This document shows positions 50,677 through 61,161 of a stretch of 64,000 nucleotides of DNA, in pieces. Position 1 is the stretch's first letter; every line of letters starts with the position of its first letter. The stretch covers positions 1,609,501-1,673,500 of the forward strand of contig NC_090125.1 in the NCBI RefSeq assembly GCF_023973825.1. Direction: 5' to 3'. This DNA comes from Plasmodium brasilianum (Eukaryota; Apicomplexa; Aconoidasida; Haemosporida; Plasmodiidae). Both the position numbers and the translations under genes were made by a program. The notes beneath the pieces are model-generated. The model saw nothing but the letters and a program-made list of their open reading frames with translations. It did no database searches and was not told the DNA's origin.

Positions 50677-52375
50677 TTTTCGATTTTCTTGCCTGGATGG
50701 GGGTGTATGTGTATTATACGGGTATACCAGTGTATGAGTATAAATATGTAAGGGTATACCTAAGTATATGATTTGTACCTATGTACGTGTATACCTCTTC
50801 ACATGTACACCTTTTCACGTGTATACCGCGTGTGCTTGAGAAAGGGTACAGAGTTAGAATATTGTCCTCTTCACACAATACGCACATATATTCAAAAATA
50901 TGAACACATGCATAAATATATATTTGTGTACATGTTTATTTGTTTGCTTTTACAGTTATTGTCCGTTCATTCGTTAACCTATTAGTGTACTTAAGTGGTC
51001 AAATGTTTGTACAATTATGTACATATATACACGTATATTGTAAGCATATAGATTTTTCTAAGAAAATGAAAATTTCATTAAAAAAAAAAAAAAACTCAAC
51101 TTTTTTGTTTTTCTTTAAAAATATTTACATCATTTATGCATATATTTTAATAAGAACATTAAAAATAAATTGAGTTTAAAAATATGTACATAAGAGGAAA
51201 TGTATGAACATAAATGTACATGCATACAGATATACGTACATACATACGTGCATACATACGTGCATACATACGTGCATACATACGTGCATACATACGTGCA
51301 TACATACGTGCATACATACGTGCATACTTACGTACATACATATGTGCATACATACGTACATACATACGTATCCATTTCACATATTAAATGCATTTCCGAA
51401 TGAGCAGTGTGAAAAGCAAAGTATGCAGTTACTTTTATTTTCTATGTCAAACTTTTATCTTTAATAATATATATATATATATAAATAACTCACATACTTT
51501 TTGGTCCTTTACTACATTTCGCTCATTGTTATGTGTCAAAATGAAAATATTTCAAAAGGATGAAACTAGGAAATAGAAATTTTAGAACATAAACTCGTTC
51601 ACACGCTCGTTCGTTCGTACGCTCATGTGATATGATCAACCGATCAACCGATCAACCGATCAACCGATCATGAGTTCGAGCATATGTATGAATCTCTGTA
51701 CGGAACATAAAAACGAACATATGAACATGTAAAAATGGGTTTTTAAAATTCTAAGATAAATATTGGTTAAATAAATATATATACACGTCAGCGTATATTT
51801 CATATGTACATACGTACGTACATACATGTATAAATATATATATATATATATGTATATGTATATGTATGTATATGTACGTATATGTACATTTCTGCTTATT
51901 TTAACAGATCTTTCTCTGCATTTCCTAAAGTGAGGAATTTCCAAGAATGAATTCACTATTATAATAAATGCAACAATACATGCATCGTTATAAATATATA
52001 TCCATTTATTCTTGAGTGTCTAACAAAATATATACTCATTTTGAAATAAATTTTTGAAAACTTAAAGAAAAAAATGCTGCTCTTGATTGCATCAGAATTA
52101 AAAAAAAAAAAAAAAAAAACTTATGAATATGCATGTATATATATATATATATTTATATAGTTGAAGTAGAAAAATATCAGAAATTTTCTCAAATATATGT
52201 CTATTATAAGATATGAACATAACAAAAAAGGCATTATTTTTAATAATTTTTCTTTTATGTATTTTTAACAATTCTTTAAATTATTCCTAATAATGAATAT
52301 AATCATCAACATTTTTCAACTGCATTAATTTTTTTTTACACATTTTTATGTTTTATTATAATTTTTCCATTACCA

Positions 52376-52410
<35 letters not shown>

Positions 52411-53075
52411 ATGTTTATATATAAAAAAGCATTTCTTAAAAATGAATATAAACAATTCGTATCTTTGGTAGATCTTACTGGTTATATTGTATCATTAATG
52501 GCATAACGTAAAAAATTTTATTAAAACTTCCTTTCTTCAAAAAATTTCAATAATATAAGGATGAAGAATAAATTATGCTTTTCAGTATATTTATTCTCAT
52601 TGTGCATGAAAGAGAAAGGGAGGAATTACCTAAATACTTTATGTTATGTTATTGTAACATGTATTTCTGCAGAGGAGGAGCTTACACATGCAGTGGGTGA
52701 AAAGTATCTCTATGTTCATATGCTTATGCATTCTTATACATGTTTATGCATGCTTATATAAATATGCATATATAAATATGCATATATAAATATATATATA
52801 TAAATATAAATATATATATATATACACAGATACATAAGCACCTGTGTATATTTCAGTAGATATAGATTTATCAAAACGATTATTATTTTTATCCTTTTTT
52901 TTTTTCTTTTTTTTTTTTTTTTTTGCGTGTGTTAACGACCATATACAAATAATTTTATATGATTTTTCATTTGATTCATTATTTAAATTGTGCACAGTTA
53001 TATATATATCTTCTACTCCTTTATATTTTTCTATGAGAAGTTTTTCTTTTTTTTCCCTCCCCCCCCTCACATTTC
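50677..53075. other. 5' flank of cyclin-like gene, large gene-poor interval
   Basis: Holds the 12-bp array at 51236-51372, four copies of ATCAACCG near 51634-51668, TATAAATATGCA repeats near 52757-52812 and several T runs. On the minus strand near 52925-53035 is a coding-like string (YKGVEDIYITVHNLNNE…IICIWSLTH) that may be a further exon of the candidate gene upstream; I could not link it by phase. Otherwise nothing supported. Confidence 0.5.
51236..51372. repeat. 12-bp (ACATACGTGCAT)n minisatellite
   Basis: About eleven copies with ACATACGTACAT variants at both ends. Confidence 0.93.
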
Positions 53076-53474
53076 TTATGAATAGATATAAACCTTCTTC
53101 AACAAGTTAAATATTTGTTGAAATGGGTTACTTTTAAAATGCATGAACTGTTCATACACTTTTTTAAGAATTTTTTCTTCCTTTTTTTTGATGCCATTTT
53201 TGCATAATTATGACAAAATTGTTTCTACAAAAAAAAAAAAAAAAAAATAGTGAATTTTTTTTGAAAAATAAATAAAACAGGATATAAATCCATTCGTATA
53301 CATAAACATAAGTATAAAACATATATACATATATTACAATATATGTGTGTGTAACTTGTATTTTTGCACTTTTCTTTTATTTTTTTTTTTTGGGGCTACA
53401 TTTTAAGAATATACTACTTTTAGTTTATGTAGAATGGGCTTACTACTTACAAGAATTACATGAACAGGCAAGCT

Positions 53475-53508
<34 letters not shown>

Positions 53509-53849
53509 AGTATTATTATGAAATATGATAGTAAAAATTGCCATCTTAAAATCGTGTAATAATAACTGCATTAAGAGAGTTGTACGGAGGAATCAAAACA
53601 AATAATGAAGGGACAAAATTAAATATCAGCAAAAAAGGGAAAATCAGAATAGCAGCAAAAATGGAAGAACTAAAATAGTAGCAGATATAAAAATACCGAT
53701 AAATTATTGCACCATTTGTTACTTTCATCTCCACATAATTTTTTATTTCTGTTTTTCACCCTTTCGTTAATACATGAAAATTGCTGCATTGTGTAAATTT
53801 TTGCAAAAGTTACTTGAAATTTTTTTTTTAATTTCTGTTCATCTGCCAT
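53076..53849 (-). CDS. Candidate small Cys-containing gene, unidentified, possible 1-base frame break
   Basis: I do not recognise it. Proposed exon 1, 53697-53849: 51 codons from ATG (MADEQKLKKKFQVTFAKIY…CGDESNKWCNNLS) with donor TCG|GTATTT, phase 0. Proposed exon 2 starts at 53224 after TTTTTTGTAG, phase 0, with KQFCHNYAKMASKK. After an 8-A run (53182-53189) the coding-like text continues one frame over (EEKILKKVYEQFMHFKS…FNLLKK) to a TAA at 53076-53078. One extra A would give a protein of about 100 aa with Cys25, 39, 47 and 55. The residue mix (Cys, Trp, His, Asp, Gly) is unlike random AT-rich translation. A small mitochondrial or metal-binding protein is possible but not shown. Exon 1 is better supported than exon 2. 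Confidence 0.42.
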
Positions 53850-55154
53850 ATGGTAGAAAAAAGCAGTTTTCTGTGGGTATCTATGTATAAACAAGCATGT
53901 TTTATGCCAGTACTTCTGTACGTATCTGTATATATGCACATATATAGGTGTATGTATATACAAACAGATATGTAGGCATATACATATATATACATACATA
54001 TACATATATATACATATATATACATATATATACATACGTATACATATATACACAACTCCGTGCGTATGTGCATGTAAGGAGTGCACAAATAGGGAAATAA
54101 AGAAGTAGAAAAAATTCAAAGTTCCTTTCCCAAAACGAAAAAAACAAAAAATAGAAACAAGCAAAAAATTGTTAAATTGTTATTTAATAAAAAAAGGGAA
54201 GTATTAATATATAACTATATGCTTCGTTTTGTAATTTTATGTATCTTTCAAATATTTATAAAAAGATATCTCATAAGGCTCAAAGAAATGTACAGTTTAT
54301 GCCATTTTTTAATGGTAAATTTTATTATTTTATTTTTTTTTTTTGCAAACCTTTAGCTCATAAGGCTTAAAGTGTTTTCACTACTTTCGATAGTTCAAAT
54401 GACCGTAAAACGAATAAGGTGAAAAAATAAAAATAAAGAATTAAAAAATTAAAAATATCAAAAAATTAAAGATATTAAAAAATTAAAAAAATGAAAAAAA
54501 TGAAAAAAAATGAAAAAAATAAAAAAAATGAAAAAAAATGAAAAAAATGAAAAAAATGAAAAAAAATGAAAAAAATGAAAAAAAATGAAAAAAAATTAAA
54601 ATACATTTTTGAAACGTACGAATAAAACGAATTCTATCAAAAAGAAAAGAAGAAAAAATGAAAAATCGATAAAAAGAAAAAAAGGAAGATAGATTTACGC
54701 TTAAATAGAAACGACAATTCTGCATTTAAAAGTGTACAAAGTAGTACAAAACAGAACGAAGCAGTAACTGTACATCAGTTTAACTCCTTTTCCATTTTTT
54801 CCGTCATACGGCAATTCTTGTTCCTTAAAATTTGTCAAGTTGGCCATGATGTTATCATGCTATGCGTGCATTCATATTGTATACATATATATATACATTT
54901 ATGTATACGGATATGTATACATTTCAAGGTCATACTTTCCCGTATTTTCTCATAAACTTTTTAACAGTAACAACTGTTCCCCATTACGACTGATTAGAAT
55001 TCAGTGAAAATAAAAATTCCCATTTTAACATATATGAATTCCATTTAATACCGTAAGCATTGGCAATTGACGTTCTGCTCATTAGAGGTTTAATACTTGT
55101 AATAATTAATCGTCTTTTTTTAACAAATGTTTTATTTATATAAATAATTATTAA

Positions 55155-55189
<35 letters not shown>

Positions 55190-55478
55190 AATGAAAAAAG
55201 AAATAAAAAAATGTAGAGGTTAAGGTCTGTGGTAGAGCGCATTATGCTAAATAGATTACAAACAAAAAGAAAAGAATAATATTTTTATGCAAATCCTTCC
55301 AACACACATGTTTGAAAGTACATTACTATGATACATATAGAACACTGCAATTGTAGCGTAAAATGAACAGCTTAACGTACGTACGCACAAAAAGGTAAAA
55401 TTGACATTAATCTGAATTTACTTGATTTTTGATACTTTTTTTTTCCTTTTTTTACATTAAGAGAACACCATTTGGACA
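53850..55478. other. 5' flank of ASNSD1-like gene
   Basis: 1.6 kb with TACATATA repeats (about 53975-54045), the AAAAATGAAAA tract (54480-54598) and an A33-35 run (about 55156-55188). A GTGGTAGAGCGC string at 55213 only superficially resembles a tRNA D-arm. No gene. Confidence 0.55.
54480..54598. repeat. (AAAAAATG)n-type A-rich minisatellite
   Basis: About 14 units of A5-8 followed by TG or T; almost purely purine on the plus strand. Confidence 0.8.
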
Positions 55479-58400
55479 ATGAATAACTTTATGGTAAGAA
55501 TTAAAGGCAGTAGCGAAAAGATCAACAATGCGATAAGAGAAGTATTCACAAAGAACTTTGTTGAAGATAATTTTTTTGAAAAAGAAATTGAACTAAAGGA
55601 TCAGGTGAAGAAGAGGGAGATATATATGCTAACAGAAAATTATGTTGATACATATATGAAGCAATATTTAATAAAAAATGATGACAACCATTGGTTTTAC
55701 TCCATATTATGTGAGTTCAGTGTTGTACCAGACAATAATAATATTATTACTTGTACAGGTGTTAATGATGTATCCATTATTCCTAGTGTACTAAATGTAG
55801 AGTTTTACGCTTCTGATGTATATTTTGAAAATATGGAAAATGAAGAATTCCAAATAAAATTGATTGAAAAAAGGAAAAAAGCATATAAAGAGGTTAAGGT
55901 AAAGAACAGGAGTGTTTTATTGCTCCATGGATACTTTAACTATATTGATAAAGGCGATGTTCGTGAGAACAAAGCAAATGATATAAAAGGCTTGTATTAT
56001 TATATTCAAGAGAATATACATAATTTAAACAAATGGGTTAATAATATTGAAGGAAGTTTTATTTTAATTTATGTTCATTATGAACATGGTCAGGTAAATT
56101 TTTTTTTTTTTAATGACCAATTTGGTATGAAGTCTTTTATTTTTTTTTATGAACAAAGCTCAATTATACTTACGAACATGTACGGATTTTTTATAAATTA
56201 TGATTTTAATTATATTCCCATAAATGATGAATATTATCAATTTGACGACAAATCAGTCAGAGGTAACTTGAATTTAATTGATGATGATCCTTTTTTATTT
56301 TTTTTTCATACTAATGAAAAAACTCCAAATAAGTGTACTGATCGCGTAGTATATTGCTATAGTGAGGAAAATATAATAAAAAGGGAGTACTTGAATATGG
56401 TAAATATAAATGAAAAAGTAGGCTTTCAAATAAATCCATATTATGTGTACAATTTAGTGTTATTATTAGAAAAAGGCGAAATTTTCCTAAAAAATGTGAA
56501 GAAGGAAAATTGTATTTACACAAATCACTATGAGTGGAATGAGCAAAAATTAACATTTAGTCAGAATTTTTACGACATATTTAATTATTTTGAACGACAT
56601 CATTTTTTTCATAATGTTCATACAGATGAACTAGTTTATTTGAAGAAAATCGTAGCAACTTTAATAAATCAGATAAAGGACCATGAAGAAAATAAAAAAG
56701 GCGGAAGTAATCTTAATAAGGGGCGTATGTTTACAGAGACAAAACTTAATAATATTTTTATAAATCTGTACCTAAATTTGTTAAGCAATGTGATAAAAAA
56801 AAAGTTGGAGCAAGTTTTCCTGCATCATTCAGGTAAATTAGATCAAAAAATGGAGCCTAAGGGTGAAAATAAAATCGGAGTGGAAAATACTACTTCCCAA
56901 GGTGGAAAAAGAAAATCAGTGGGTATCCTATTCTCAGGTGGAATCGATTCGACACTATTGACATTAATTACGATAAGAAATTTTTTCCCCCTTTATGAGG
57001 ACGGATATATGGAATTAATTAATGTATCTTTTAATGAAAATGCAGTTGATAGGTACACATGTCTTATTGCTTATGAAAAAATAATTAATATGTTTCCTGG
57101 ATATGATATCAGATTAGTCCTTGTTGATGTATCCGGTGTTGAGTTAATAAATTATGAAAGGATAATTTATTCTTTGATTTCACCAAATAATACTACAATG
57201 GACTATAACATTTCATCCGCTTTTTTTTTTGCAAATATGGGTAAAGGATATATTTGTCAACGCTCATTTTTTAATTTACATGAATGGAAATATATAAAAA
57301 AAAAGGCCATGGCTATACTCAATATTAATTTTGAGGGGCAAATAAAGGAGCATACATTAGGTGTACCGAAAGAAAAGGAACAGAGTATAAATGTACAGAA
57401 TAAAAAAGAAGAGAAAGACGTGGAAGGAGTAGTGGGAGTGTGTACTGAAAGGAAAATAAAAAACAAATGCTACGTGTGCGAATTTGTTAGAAATAAGAAA
57501 TGTGTTCATAGGTGTTGTTCTATATGTTGTAGGAAACTAAGATATGTATATATAAAGGAGTTTCTACTAGAGAAAGAGAAAATCAAAGCAAATAAATATA
57601 TGAAAGAGAACGAGGTAAAAAATAAGAAAGATGGTGTTACTACTCCTACCAGTAGTAGCACAAGACACAATACATATAAAAAGATAGATGGAAGTGAAAA
57701 AAGACAAAACAACTATGTTGATATGTATGAAGTGAAGTACGATGAAACAAACTCGAACAAAAAATGCATATATTTGCTAATAAAAAAGAAAAAAATTTTC
57801 ATTAATTTTGAAATATTCCGTGAGTGCCATGTGCACAAAGGGAAAATGTATGACTACCAACAGATAGGCTTGCTCTACCGTGAATTTAATAAGGAGCTAG
57901 AACAGAGCAAAAATGAAGGAAGAAAAAGGGGGGAAGATGGAAAAAAGGACGGTGTATATATTGATAAGAGTAACTACTTGAATAGCAAATATGACAATGA
58001 TACGTATGACCATATGTGTGGAATAGTTTTTGACGAAAAATCGCATATACAGAAGAACAGTAGCAAGAGGTACTTGAAAAAAGGGAATGATGAAACAACT
58101 AGAAATGCGGAAAAAGAAACATATAGTTTGAATGAAGAATGTTATATGAGAGAAGAAAAATTAAGTGATAACAATTTTTTTTTAAAAAAGGATAAACAAA
58201 ACTTTATTGACAAGTTCGTTACAGCGAGAACTGCTAATGATGCTAATAATTTTGAAAAAATAAAAAGTCTATTTTCCAAAGAGAAATATAAAAAAGGAGA
58301 AAGTATGAACAAAAAGGAAGCTATTAATAAAAATAAAATTTTAACAGATTATCAGCACGAAAAGGAGGAAAGGGAGGATGAGTCTTTAAATTTTTTAAAT

Positions 58401-59264
58401 AGAAAATTATATAACAAAGGTAATAATGAAGATACAGGAGAAATATATTATTGTAATCATGAATTACTTATAATAGGTAGTGGTGCCGATGAATTGTATG
58501 GAGGTTATTACAGACAGAACAACACAAATAATACTAATAAGAGAAAAACGCAGGAAAATTACAAAATGAATGAAATGATAAAAGATATTAAAAGAATTTG
58601 GAATAGAAATTTATATCGAGATGATCGTATCTTTACTTTTACAAGTAGATCGAAAAAGCATATTTTTTATCCCTACTTGAATATACATTTAGTGAACTTT
58701 CTGTTTTTGGTTTCGTTTTACTTGATAGAGGCTCCTATTCTTAGTTCGTTCGGTTTGGAAAAAAGGAATAGAAGTGATGATGAGGGAGAAGCGGAGGAAA
58801 CGAAAGAGGAATCATTGGATGAAGCAGCGGAAGATATACCACCAATACCCATTTCAGAAGAACACACCTGTCAAAGATATAATGTAGATAAAAAGGAAAG
58901 GACAAAGGAGAAGGATACATTAATGAGAAAGGAAAACTACTGTCTCGTTTTTGTCGAAAGGGTAGAAGAATGTTACAATTTATACAGACTTATTAAAAAT
59001 TATAAAATTAGTAAGTGGATTTTAAGAATGGCCATATTTTTCTTAAAATTCAAAGAATTAATGTTTTTCAAAAAAAAAGCTATTCAGTTCGGTTCAAAAG
59101 CAAAAAATACAAGAAAATATATGAAGGAATCTATTACTTCATCTTTTAATGATCAAGGAACGGGTACTTGCTTACTTGATACAGATAACAAAAAAAAGGG
59201 GCATGACTCATACACACTTTTATCTCAGTACATAAACACATTTGAAGGAATACATGTTGATTAA
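55479..59264 (+). CDS. ASNSD1-like asparagine-synthetase-domain protein, no N-terminal glutaminase Cys
   Basis: 1261 aa, single exon. The N-terminal half has the class II amidotransferase fold of asparagine synthetase (LLHGYFNYI at 148-156, NNIEGSFILIYVH at 188-200, FFNDQFGMKSFIFFYE at 210-225). The protein begins MNNF, so the nucleophilic Cys2 is absent. The C-terminal half is the PP-loop ATP pyrophosphatase domain: LFSGGIDST (484-492), SPNNTTMDYNISSAFFFA (568-585), IIGSGADELYGGYYR (about 1004-1018, nt 58470-58514), RNLYRDDRI, and the C-terminal KKKAIQFGSKAKN. RNLxRDDR and AIQFGS are typical of ASNSD1 rather than true asparagine synthetase. A roughly 400-residue insert between these blocks carries a cysteine cluster (Cys664, 667, 675, 679, 680, 683, 684). 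Substrate unknown; glutamine-dependent asparagine synthesis is unlikely. Confidence 0.85.
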   Translation: MNNFMVRIKGSSEKINNAIREVFTKNFVEDNFFEKEIELKDQVKKREIYMLTENYVDTYMKQYLIKNDDNHWFYSILCEFSVVPDNNNIITCTGVNDVSIIPSVLNVEFYASDVYFENMENEEFQIKLIEKRKKAYKEVKVKNRSVLLLHGYFNYIDKGDVRENKANDIKGLYYYIQENIHNLNKWVNNIEGSFILIYVHYEHGQVNFFFFNDQFGMKSFIFFYEQSSIILTNMYGFFINYDFNYIPINDEYYQFDDKSVRGNLNLIDDDPFLFFFHTNEKTPNKCTDRVVYCYSEENIIKREYLNMVNINEKVGFQINPYYVYNLVLLLEKGEIFLKNVKKENCIYTNHYEWNEQKLTFSQNFYDIFNYFERHHFFHNVHTDELVYLKKIVATLINQIKDHEENKKGGSNLNKGRMFTETKLNNIFINLYLNLLSNVIKKKLEQVFLHHSGKLDQKMEPKGENKIGVENTTSQGGKRKSVGILFSGGIDSTLLTLITIRNFFPLYEDGYMELINVSFNENAVDRYTCLIAYEKIINMFPGYDIRLVLVDVSGVELINYERIIYSLISPNNTTMDYNISSAFFFANMGKGYICQRSFFNLHEWKYIKKKAMAILNINFEGQIKEHTLGVPKEKEQSINVQNKKEEKDVEGVVGVCTERKIKNKCYVCEFVRNKKCVHRCCSICCRKLRYVYIKEFLLEKEKIKANKYMKENEVKNKKDGVTTPTSSSTRHNTYKKIDGSEKRQNNYVDMYEVKYDETNSNKKCIYLLIKKKKIFINFEIFRECHVHKGKMYDYQQIGLLYREFNKELEQSKNEGRKRGEDGKKDGVYIDKSNYLNSKYDNDTYDHMCGIVFDEKSHIQKNSSKRYLKKGNDETTRNAEKETYSLNEECYMREEKLSDNNFFLKKDKQNFIDKFVTARTANDANNFEKIKSLFSKEKYKKGESMNKKEAINKNKILTDYQHEKEEREDESLNFLNRKLYNKGNNEDTGEIYYCNHELLIIGSGADELYGGYYRQNNTNNTNKRKTQENYKMNEMIKDIKRIWNRNLYRDDRIFTFTSRSKKHIFYPYLNIHLVNFLFLVSFYLIEAPILSSFGLEKRNRSDDEGEAEETKEESLDEAAEDIPPIPISEEHTCQRYNVDKKERTKEKDTLMRKENYCLVFVERVEECYNLYRLIKNYKISKWILRMAIFFLKFKELMFFKKKAIQFGSKAKNTRKYMKESITSSFNDQGTGTCLLDTDNKKKGHDSYTLLSQYINTFEGIHVD

Positions 59265-59841
59265 TATTAAGCCATAGCAAATTATTTAAATGGAGAGAAG
59301 AGGAGGGAGCTAAAACCTACCATTAGAAAAAAAAAAAAAGAAGAAAAAAAAAAGGGAAAAATTTACCATCTATAGACCTATTTGCCATGAGTAGACTATT
59401 AACTGAGTAGTATTTTATCTGTTCGCACGTTCTTCAACTATTCCCCCTTCCACAACTTCTGTCATTCTATCCATCATAATTTCTGTTATTTATTCTGCTA
59501 TATCTTCTGCCATATTATTTACCACAGCTTCTATTTTTTTTTTTTTTTTTCTTTTTTCCTGGGCATTTTATTACATATATATAAAGGTTTCAACATGTTA
59601 AGTATGTTATTTAAAAAAAAAAAAAAAAAAAGAGTTAATGCAATAGAGAGGAGCAGGGCGGGAGGGGAAGGAAAAACATTTATAATACATTAGTTGTTTT
59701 CAATTTATGTTCCCCCAATTGCTAGCTGGCACTTCATAGTAGTCATTTCTAAGCTGTACTGTAGCCTCGGATAAGTAATTTTTACCAGCGTCCACACACA
59801 CATATGTATGCACAGCGCATACGCAGTTACCCACTTTTCCA
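59265..59841. other. Convergent intergenic region between ASNSD1-like and BCP1 genes
   Basis: 3' flanks: A/G-rich run near 59327-59358, TTCTGTCAT/CTATTTC-like short repeats near 59455-59530, and A20 near 59612-59631. Nothing else seen. Confidence 0.55.
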
Positions 59842-61161
59842 CTACATGGTGGCGTATATATTGCCTATTGCGTCGCTCACCTTATCGAACGGGATTACAA
59901 ATAGCATGGCGTACTCCTTATAATTAACTTCTCTATTTTTATGGTTCGTTATTTCATAAAACCTCTTTACATTGTTATTATTCCACATTACATGGTATAT
60001 TTTATTTTGAAAAAAGAACTGTTCTTCATAATTGGAAAAAATTAATTCATTGTTTACATTTTTATAAATTTTTGTGTAAAAGAGTATATAATCAAAAAAA
60101 TAAAATTTCTTTTCATTTACATCCATATCTTCTATACCCTGAGACCACAGAATATCATCCATTACATTTTTATGAATTAAAGGAATTAATTTAATAGGAC
60201 AATTTATTATTCTGCTGTTAATAAGTAAACCTATATTATTTTTATTATTTGAAATTAAATTAATTAATTCCTTTGCATTTTCATCATATTCAAATGTATT
60301 TATTTTCTTAATTTTGTTTAATAAAAATTCTTTTAAAATATGTATTTCATCATATTGATTAATGTTAACAATAGTTTGAAAGCCAATAATATTTACTTTC
60401 TCATTTTTTTCTTCATTTGAAACGCACACAAATTTTCCGATATTTTGCTGATCACATATAATATTTATTAACTGTTCAGAACATTTTAAATTTGTGTACA
60501 GCTCCGTACTTTTTAATAATATTCTTATGTTATCTTTATATACATCCTCGGGGTCTATTAATTCAAAATCACAAGTTAACTCATCACTGCTGCTGTTATT
60601 CGTTTCTTTTTCGGGACTACCTTGGCTTGTTATGTTTCCCTGTACATATCCCCCGACTTGTTTCTCCTTGTACTCAGACACCTTGTCCGTCCGTTGCTTC
60701 AACTTTTCGTTCAACTTTTCGCTCATCTTTTCGCTCATCTTTTCGCTCATCTTTTTGTTCAACTTTTCGTTCACCTTTTCGTTCACCTTTTCGTTCACCT
60801 TTTCGTTCACCTTTTCGTTCACCTTTTCGTTCACCTTTTCGTTCATCTTTTCATTCAACTTCATTTTTTTTTTCTTTTTTTTTCCCTTTTTTTTTATCAT
60901 ATTTTTGTTCATCTTCAGTTTCTCCCTTTTGATATTCTGATTTCTTTTGCTTTTTTCCCTCCCCCCGATTTTTTCGCTCTTTCTTTCAAAATTGTTCATG
61001 TTATTGTTCGTGTTCCTATTCATCTGTGCATTCTTTTCCACTTTTATTTTCTCCCTTTTTTGGTTAACTGACCTTCCTGCAGTTTTTTCATCTTCCATTA
61101 CTTGTTCAGAATTTTTTACAAAAATATTTTTTTCTTTTATATAAGTCATGAAAGTTGGCAT
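59842..61161 (-). CDS. BCP1/BCCIP family protein
   Basis: 439 aa, single exon. BCP1 (yeast) is a chaperone for ribosomal protein L23/uL14 and nuclear export; human BCCIP binds BRCA2 and p21. The conserved domain occupies residues about 197-439: CDFELIDPEDVYKDNIRILLK (family 'DFEFFDP…DFHGIK.LL'), IICDQQNIGKFVCV (like 'LI.QQ..IGSVIK'), IIGFQTIVNIN, NIGLLINSRIINCPIKLIPLIH (like 'VGLLLSERFINVP..I..P'), KFYFFDYILFYTKIY, YEEQFFFQNK (like 'EEE.F...A') and AMLFVIPFDKVSDAI. The first 190 residues are Lys-rich and include the (NEKV)n/(SEKM)n repeat (103-152). ATG at 61159-61161 is the first in frame; a shorter start cannot be excluded. Confidence 0.9.
   Translation of the reverse strand: MPTFMTYIKEKNIFVKNSEQVMEDEKTAGRSVNQKREKIKVEKNAQMNRNTNNNMNNFERKSEKIGGREKSKRNQNIKREKLKMNKNMIKKKGKKKKKKMKLNEKMNEKVNEKVNEKVNEKVNEKVNEKVNEKLNKKMSEKMSEKMSEKLNEKLKQRTDKVSEYKEKQVGGYVQGNITSQGSPEKETNNSSSDELTCDFELIDPEDVYKDNIRILLKSTELYTNLKCSEQLINIICDQQNIGKFVCVSNEEKNEKVNIIGFQTIVNINQYDEIHILKEFLLNKIKKINTFEYDENAKELINLISNNKNNIGLLINSRIINCPIKLIPLIHKNVMDDILWSQGIEDMDVNEKKFYFFDYILFYTKIYKNVNNELIFSNYEEQFFFQNKIYHVMWNNNNVKRFYEITNHKNREVNYKEYAMLFVIPFDKVSDAIGNIYATM
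60708..60860 (-). repeat. 12-bp coding repeat (Asn-Glu-Lys-Val/Met)n in BCP1 gene
   Basis: About 12 copies of a 12-bp unit (plus strand CTTTTCGTTCAC with CTTTTCGCTCAT variants), in frame within the Lys-rich N-terminal region. Confidence 0.93.

Noticed and set aside
55200..55310. GTGGTAGAGCGC string resembling a tRNA D-arm
   Set aside because: No matching TTCGA-type T-arm and no pairing acceptor stem around it.
60492..61071. Long plus-strand frames rich in Phe and Ser or His and Leu
   Set aside because: Antisense of the BCP1/BCCIP coding repeat and its flanks.
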